The notes under the pieces were generated by a model. It was not told the DNA's origin, did not search any database, and was given only the letters and a program-made list of their open reading frames with translations. Shown piece by piece: positions 58,690 through 64,000 of a stretch of DNA of 64,000 bases (its first letter is position 1; every line of letters starts with the position of its first letter). Position numbers and translations under genes: made by a program. This stretch comes from Eretmocerus hayati. Its lineage: Eukaryota > Arthropoda > Insecta > Hymenoptera > Aphelinidae. Where the stretch lies: NCBI GenBank assembly GCA_029851415.1, contig CM056741.1:82655782-82719781 (forward strand). The letters are read 5' to 3'.

Positions 58690-59446
58690 CTTTGCTGACC
58701 TAATTAGTGTTGTGCGAGCAGTTTCGGTGCAAATCCGTCTTCGAAATGTCGGATATCCGTGCGCGAACTAAGCGAGTAATTTTGACTCACAAAGTGGTGG
58801 AATATGTTGTTTGGAGTATTACGAATTGAAGTGCATAGCTACACATGAGGGTTTTCGACTCTGAATATGCGTTGCAGTGCATGCGAGAGTCAAAGGTAGG
58901 TTTTCTATAGGGGACGGAATTGACATTTTGGCCCTGTATGAGGCACTACAAATTACAGAGACGTTAGAATCGACTGGAAAACTATTAACATGTAGTTGTG
59001 CACCAATAGAATACACCCCAGAAAATTGTTATAGTGCATATTCAAACCCCCAGAAACTTGGCGGAACTTGGAACACGGAAAATCACACTTTCAATGGAAT
59101 CACTGATATATGAGTAACGACGCAGCGCTTACTAATATTTTCTATATGTAATAGCTATAGCAACTCACACTCCAAGTACGCCTGTTACGACTTGACTTCT
59201 TACCTTCTTCGCTGGCCCCGAGGCAAGGTTATTACGATATGAGGTTCCATGTATATTCATATTCTCGGGTACTCTGACGCTATCTTGTTTTTCTGTACTT
59301 GAGCCACTTGCGCCCTCCCGGTCATATTTCTGCTATCGCCGGTATGTCGGTATTGTAACTCTTGACCACGCGCCCTTGTATCCTGGTATCCAATGAATCC
59401 CAGTAAATCGCACTTGCCGTGTGGAAATTTATTGCACCAAATAATA
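58690..59446. other. Spacer, probably ending in a degraded copia LTR
   Basis: A tRNA-like repeat fragment lies at about 59170-59230. The stretch just before the primer site (about 59240-59440) is where the 5' LTR should be, but its start is not visible. Confidence 0.45.
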
Positions 59447-59459
59447 GGTTATGGGCCCC
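59447..59459 (+). promoter_or_regulatory. Copia-type primer-binding site
   Basis: ggttatgggcccc resembles the primer site of Drosophila copia, which pairs with an internal fragment of initiator-Met tRNA. It lies 133 bp before the gag ATG, where such a site is expected. Confidence 0.6.
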
Positions 59460-59591
59460 TTATCCTAGTAATGGAAATTGTTTCGTGCCCAAAAGTAATC
59501 TTTTGCTTTGATTCGTGTCTCGACTTGTAACGTTCATTTTTGAGGTTATCCAAGCCTGTGTGCAAAAAGTGGAATATCTCAGAAATTGGTC

Positions 59592-60417
59592 ATGGAGTCA
59601 GAATCAGCCAAAATTACAAAGCTAAAGGGTGCAAAAAATTGGTCTCAATGGAAGTTTCAAGTCACTGTTCTGTTGAGAGACAAGGAAGCTTTTGGTGTGG
59701 CTACTGAAACAGTGCAGATGCCATCACCCGCTGCTACAGCTCCTACAGTACAGCAGAGGAAAGTCGTGCAATCGCCTAGTGGGAGAAATTGGACTTTGCA
59801 GAACAGAAACTCATTGCTATGAGTGTGGCAGACAGTCAATCGGTGCACATGATGAATTGCACAAAATCAGCAGACATGTGGTCAGCTCTCTGTAATCTGT
59901 ATGAGCAGGAGTCAAAAACGAGTGTTTACATGCTCCAACAGAGATGGTATCAGGTAAAGATGGATGAAAATGATTGTATGGCCGCTCATATAGCAAAGTT
60001 GAAAGATCTAGCTCACAAATTGAAATTGATGGATGAGCCAGTTTCTGCTAGCATGGTCATCACAAAAATACTTATGACCTTGCCTCCAATTTACGATCAT
60101 TCCATCTCTGCTTGGGAGTCAACTTCTGCAGATGAGCGTAAACTTGATAACCTAGTCGACAGACTGCTTACTGAAGAAACTAGGATTGCTAGCCAAGGAA
60201 GAACTACTGAAGCATTGGCAGCAGTGAAATCGACAGATAATAAGAACTACAATTGGAAATCCAACAAGAATGGAAAGAAAGACCCTGGAAAAGACTCTGG
60301 AGATCCTACGAACAAAGGTTATCAAATTATTTGTCATGAATGTAAGCAACCTGGACACTGTGTTCGTGGCTGTGCAAATTTCAAAAGCCAGCCTAGTTCT
60401 ACTAGTACTAGCTAAAG
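59592..60417 (+). pseudogene. Copia gag, frameshifted
   Basis: ATG 59592 starts 'MESESAKITKLKGAKNWSQW', typical of copia gag N-termini. A frameshift near 59770 moves to the frame of 'DFAEQKLIAMSVADSQSVH', a UBN2-like region, and a CCHC knuckle 'CHECKQPGHCVRGC' lies near 60347. A TAA at 60414-60416 interrupts the link to the protease, which continues in the same frame. Function in an intact element: particle assembly and RNA packaging. Confidence 0.8.
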
Positions 60418-61722
60418 CCAAAGTAAACCAAAGGGACAGGCTCTGTTGGCTCATGCATCACTATGCGTTGAGAGCCCAGGTTATGATTTCAATGCTTGGT
60501 ACTCAGATTCTGGTGCAACTGATCGAAGACAAAAGCTACTTTATGAATTCGAAGTACGATTCTCATCCTGAACCAGTAAGTCTAGGCAAAGAAGGAAATT
60601 CTATGATGGCACATGGCCATGGTCATGTCAACATTCTGGCATTCGATGGAACTCGCTGGCACAAAAGACACCTTTCAGAGGTTCTGTATGTCCCAGATCT
60701 GATTCAATTTGTTCTCAACTGGCACAGCTTTGGATAAAGAACTCACAGGAGTAGCTACTGCCACTGGTGTATGTTTTGAGAAGGATTGAGATATTGTTGC
60801 AGTGGGAGTTCGAAAGCAAAAAAGGCTCTTCGTAATGCAATTTGAGGTGATTCCAACTCCCAGCGGAGGAGTTTCTGAGCCACCAGCCAACAGACCAGCT
60901 GCTTCAACTGATCTCCAATCTTGGCATGAGAAGCTTGCACATCAGAATGTTGCTCAAGTAAAAAAGTACCTGCATTCCCAAGACATGAAAGTGAAAGATA
61001 CAGGGAAATTTTTTTGTGAACCTTGTGTTCATGGTAAGTCCCACAAGTTACTTTTTCCAAAGAGTCGCAACGGAGAAAACAAGTCAAAGACTCCTGGTGA
61101 GCGTATCAGTGCGGATCTATGTGGACCATTCCAAAAACCATATATAAATGGATTTATCTATTTCCTGTTGTTGAAAAATGAGCATTCACATTTCAGATTT
61201 GTCTATTTTCTCAGATTGAAAAGTGAAGTACCTGAAAAATTGGAGGAATTCCTCGCTTTGACAAAGAACCAGCTAGGTCAAGACATCAAAACATTTGTCT
61301 CAGACATAGGGCTGGAATTCTGTAATGTTGCTGTTGACAAGTTACTCAAAGACCGTGGAATCCAACATCAAAGGACCGTCGCCGATACACCTCAACAGAA
61401 TGGATCTGCCGAACGGGAAAACGGAACATTGGTGGAGAGTACTCGGACAATGCTTCATGAAAAGAATTTGCCACTGGAAGTATGGGCAGAAGGTATCGAT
61501 ACTTCAGTCTATATCCTCAACCGCTCTGGAACAAGTTCTGAGCCCAACAAAAACTCCGTATGAACTTTGGTTCCGAAAAATAGCACACCTCGGTAAGCTG
61601 ATTGTTTTTGGTGCTATTGCTTATGTTCACATACCCAAACAGAAACGACAAAAGCTGGTCAAGAAAGCAGGAAAGAGCATTTTTGTCGGGTATAGTGACA
61701 ACGTGGAAGGATTTCGAATATG
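60418..61722 (+). pseudogene. Copia protease and integrase, frameshifted
   Basis: Protease active-site motif 'WYSDSGAT' near 60500 is followed by a frameshift near 60540 ('GHGHVNILAFDGTRW', 'EVLYVPDL'), another near 60730, then a long frame (60802-61563) with the GAG-pre-integrase 'WHEKLAHQN...CEPCVHGK' and integrase catalytic residues in 'ADLCGPF', 'FVSDIGLEF' and 'PQQNGSAERENGTL' (D, D, E all present). A further frameshift near 61545 leads to 'YELWFRK...VFGAIAYVHIP' and the insertion point at 61722. Confidence 0.85.
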
Positions 61723-62836
61723 TAATTAATTTTGACACTCGATCGATATGATCGGATATCGTATTTATCACTCGCGGGAATTCCAAATTATGAAGATATA
61801 ATTGTTCGGTCTTTGCAAGTTAAAGTCAGCAGATATTGCTGACGTTTTTGGCATCAATCGAGAATGGATTTTCACTCCACTCTCGATCAATGCACCTTTA
61901 GAGCCTCGTATGGTTCCGAGGATGCATCTAGAGGATTTTGATGGAAAGGAATGAAAAGTAAAGATGAGAAATGAGAAACTTCATGAAAAATTTGGATTCT
62001 ACGCTGATATTATGCGTGTTTCGCCCTTCTCTCATTGCTCGGGCTTTTCAAAGTGGTGGAAGAGCAATGAAAGTTTACCACTGACACGCGGCTCAAGTGG
62101 CCGAATGTTTGATGGTTTGAACGCCCTTATATACGAAAGTTCATCTTGGTCAAGCGCTTGCGAGAAAGGTCATTTTAACCCGCTATTTCCATTTGATTTC
62201 TCAACATTTTTACTTTTGGCAGCTCTTCGGACTTCTGCCGGAGATATATGTAATTAATTTTGACACTCGATCGATATGATCGGATATCGTATTTATTACT
62301 CGCGGGAATTTCAAATTATGAAGTTATAATTTTTCGGTCTTTGCGAGTTAAAGTCAGCAGATATTGCTGACGTTTTTTTTTCTGGCATCGAAGAGCTGCC
62401 GAAATTAAAAATGTTGAGGAATCAAATGGAAAGAGCGGGTTAAAATGACCTTTCTCGCAAGCGCTTAACCAAGATGAACTTTCGTATATAAGAGCGTTCA
62501 AACCATCGAACATTCGGCCACTTGAGCCGCGTGTCAGTAGTAAACTTTCATTGCTCTTCCACCACTTTGAAAAGCCCGAGCAATGAGAGAAGGGCGAAAC
62601 ACGCATAATATCAGCGTAGAATCAAAATTTTTCATAAAGTTTCTTATTTCTCATCTTTACTTTCCATTCCTTTCCATCAAAATTCTTCAGATGCATCCTC
62701 GGAACCATACGAGGCTCTAAAGGTGCATTAATCGAGAGTGAAGTAAAATTCATTCTCGATTGATGCCAAAAAAAAACGTCAGCAATATCTGCTGACTTCA
62801 ACTCGCAAAAACCGGAAGATTATATCTTCATAATTT
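61723..62836. mobile_element. 1.1-kb foldback inserted in the copia pol gene
   Basis: The direct repeat gatttcgaatatg occurs at 61710-61722 and 62837-62849; deleting the insert and one copy restores the copia reading frame. Inside, arms of about 450 bp (from 61785 and to 62836) are inverted copies starting 'aaattatgaagatataat'. The first ~130 bp, including 'gacactcgatcgatatgatc', recurs directly in the centre at about 62249-62380. Two short ORFs (61964-62257 plus, 62316-62606 minus) are mirror images of one arm, not separate genes. Confidence 0.8.
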
Positions 62837-62849
62837 GATTTCGAATATG

Positions 62850-64000
62850 GTTTCCCAACACTGACAAGGTGGAAATCTACAGAGACGTTATTTTTAACGA
62901 AAGAGAATCCTTCGCAGATTTCTCGCGTGATAAGTCTGATGAAGAATTTATGGTCTCACTTGATAAACTAGCTATTTGAGCAGAAGAAAATGTTGACGGT
63001 AATCCAGTTCAAAATGATGATGAAGGCAATCCAGATCAAAATGACGACGAAGGTGATCCAGATCAAAATGGTAAACAGAGAAGAGACTCTGATGATTCGT
63101 ATGATGAGGACAGTGAAGACTCCTCCCATTTAGAAACAGGAGAAGAATCCATCGGTTCCGAGCATTATTCAGAAAATGAGCCAGTTCCACCTCAAGAAGC
63201 TGGAGAAAGGCCTCAGGGAAATAATGGCAATCGTCGAGTTCTCAGAAACCGAGCTGATTTGGAACGGCCAAGTAGGCATCGTGATGGATTTGATCCTGGC
63301 TCAATTGTCATGCTGGCGGAAAAACCGGTGGAACTTCAGTCCTACGAGGAAGCCTTAGCGGATCCTGATGCCATAGAATGCAAAAAAGCCATGGATGAAG
63401 AAATGAAGGCACTTCTCAAAAATGAGACTTGGACTAAAACTGAACCGATTCCTGGATTGTCTCCGCTCAAAAACATGTGGGTTTTCAAAATAAAATGGAA
63501 AACAGATGGAACCATCGACGAATTCAGAGCAAGGTTGATTGTAAAGGGCTGCTCCAAAAAATACGGAGTTGATTACGGAGAAACGTTTAGCCCTCTAGTC
63601 AGATTTGATTCGATTCGCTTGATACTAGCGCTGGCCGTCTCTCAAGGTATGGGATTGTGGCAGTTTGATGTGAAAACAGCCTACCTGAATGGCAAACTTG
63701 GAGAAGACGTATACATGGTTCAACCTCAAGGATATGAAGATGGAACCACACTTATTTGCAAGCTTATACAGAGCTTATATGGACTAGAACAGGCATCAAG
63801 ATGTTGGGATGATCGCCTCGTTGAGTCTCTTGCTGATTTTGGATCAACACCCACCAAATCCGATCCTTGCGTTTTCACTAATGGAGACGAAACTATCGTT
63901 GCAATCTACTCAGCCAATGGATTCTTGGTCGCCAAGAATGAAAATGACGCAAATCGTCTGATGCAACATCTCAAAACTGATTTCGAAATTACTACTGGAG
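62850..64000 (+). pseudogene. Copia reverse transcriptase (N-terminal part), truncated by the window
   Basis: After the insertion the frame resumes with the pol linker, an in-frame TGA at 62977-62979, an acidic spacer with three 'DQNDDEG'-like repeats, then the copia RT: 'ALADPDAIECKKAMDEEMKA', 'WVFKIKWKTDG', 'QFDVKTAYLNG' with the first catalytic Asp, and 'SLYGLEQASRCW'. At 63907-63918 the catalytic YVDD box is replaced by YSAN, so both Asp residues are lost. The gene runs off the right edge. Confidence 0.9.

Larger units (their letters stand above)
59447..64000 (+). mobile_element. Copia-type LTR retrotransposon, decayed, continuing past the window
   Basis: Primer site, gag with zinc knuckle, protease, GAG-pre-integrase, integrase, then reverse transcriptase, in the standard copia order. 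It is split by a 1.1-kb insertion at 61723-62836 and broken by several frameshifts and stops. Confidence 0.9.

Noticed and set aside
61964..62606. Two nearly identical ORFs of 97 and 96 residues in the copia insertion
   Set aside because: They are mirror reads of the element's two arms; no known domain and only one arm's worth of information.

Overview
The window looks like repeat-dominated nuclear DNA from an arthropod, most likely an insect. Coding sequence is AT-rich and carries GT-AG introns. There are Helitron, copia and gypsy-type remnants and many foldback elements. There is a candidate primer site of the copia type (initiator-Met tRNA internal fragment). I see no intact single-copy host gene; almost everything recognisable is mobile or satellite DNA.

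Layout. 1-2.3 kb: two foldback elements, one enclosing a fragment resembling the KRBA2/integrase family, then a minisatellite. 2.7-9.8 kb (minus strand): Helitron A. 10.6-12.5 kb: a diverged tandem duplication. 14.97-18.70 kb: an inverted array of 428-bp repeats, each with one tRNA-like gene, flanked by an 11-bp direct repeat. 19.1-23.3 kb: two blocks of very C-rich minisatellite separated by a partial copy of Helitron B's RPA-like gene. 23.7-30.9 kb (minus strand): Helitron B. 33.0-33.5 kb: a third, solitary copy of the Helitron accessory gene. 33.9-37.0 kb: a palindromic element flanked by TA. 38.2-39.0 kb: a solo LTR. 39.0-44.5 kb: a degenerate satellite with a nested MITE. 48.8-50.5 kb: a broken LTR-element pol region with OTU-like and macro-like sequence upstream of an integrase. 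51.3-51.8 kb: a decayed gene with a TATA box. 52-58.7 kb: short tandem repeats and foldbacks, several with tRNA-like sequence. 59.4 kb to the end: a decayed copia element, itself split by a 1.1-kb insertion.

The most coherent system is the Helitron family. Both copies carry, in the same order on the same strand, an OTU-protease ORF, a Rep (HUH) plus PIF1-type helicase ORF, a small acidic accessory ORF of unknown function, a C2H2 zinc-finger gene and an intron-containing RPA-like single-strand-DNA-binding gene. Rep and helicase would move the element; RPA would bind the displaced strand. The roles of OTU, zinc-finger and acidic proteins are not known. The acidic ORF occurs three times with protein-level conservation. 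Both helicases have lost key residues and contain stops, so neither copy is autonomous now.

The second notable object is the tRNA-repeat array. Its inverted, head-to-head arrangement, near-perfect unit identity and flanking direct repeats suggest that a tandem array was inserted as one unit.
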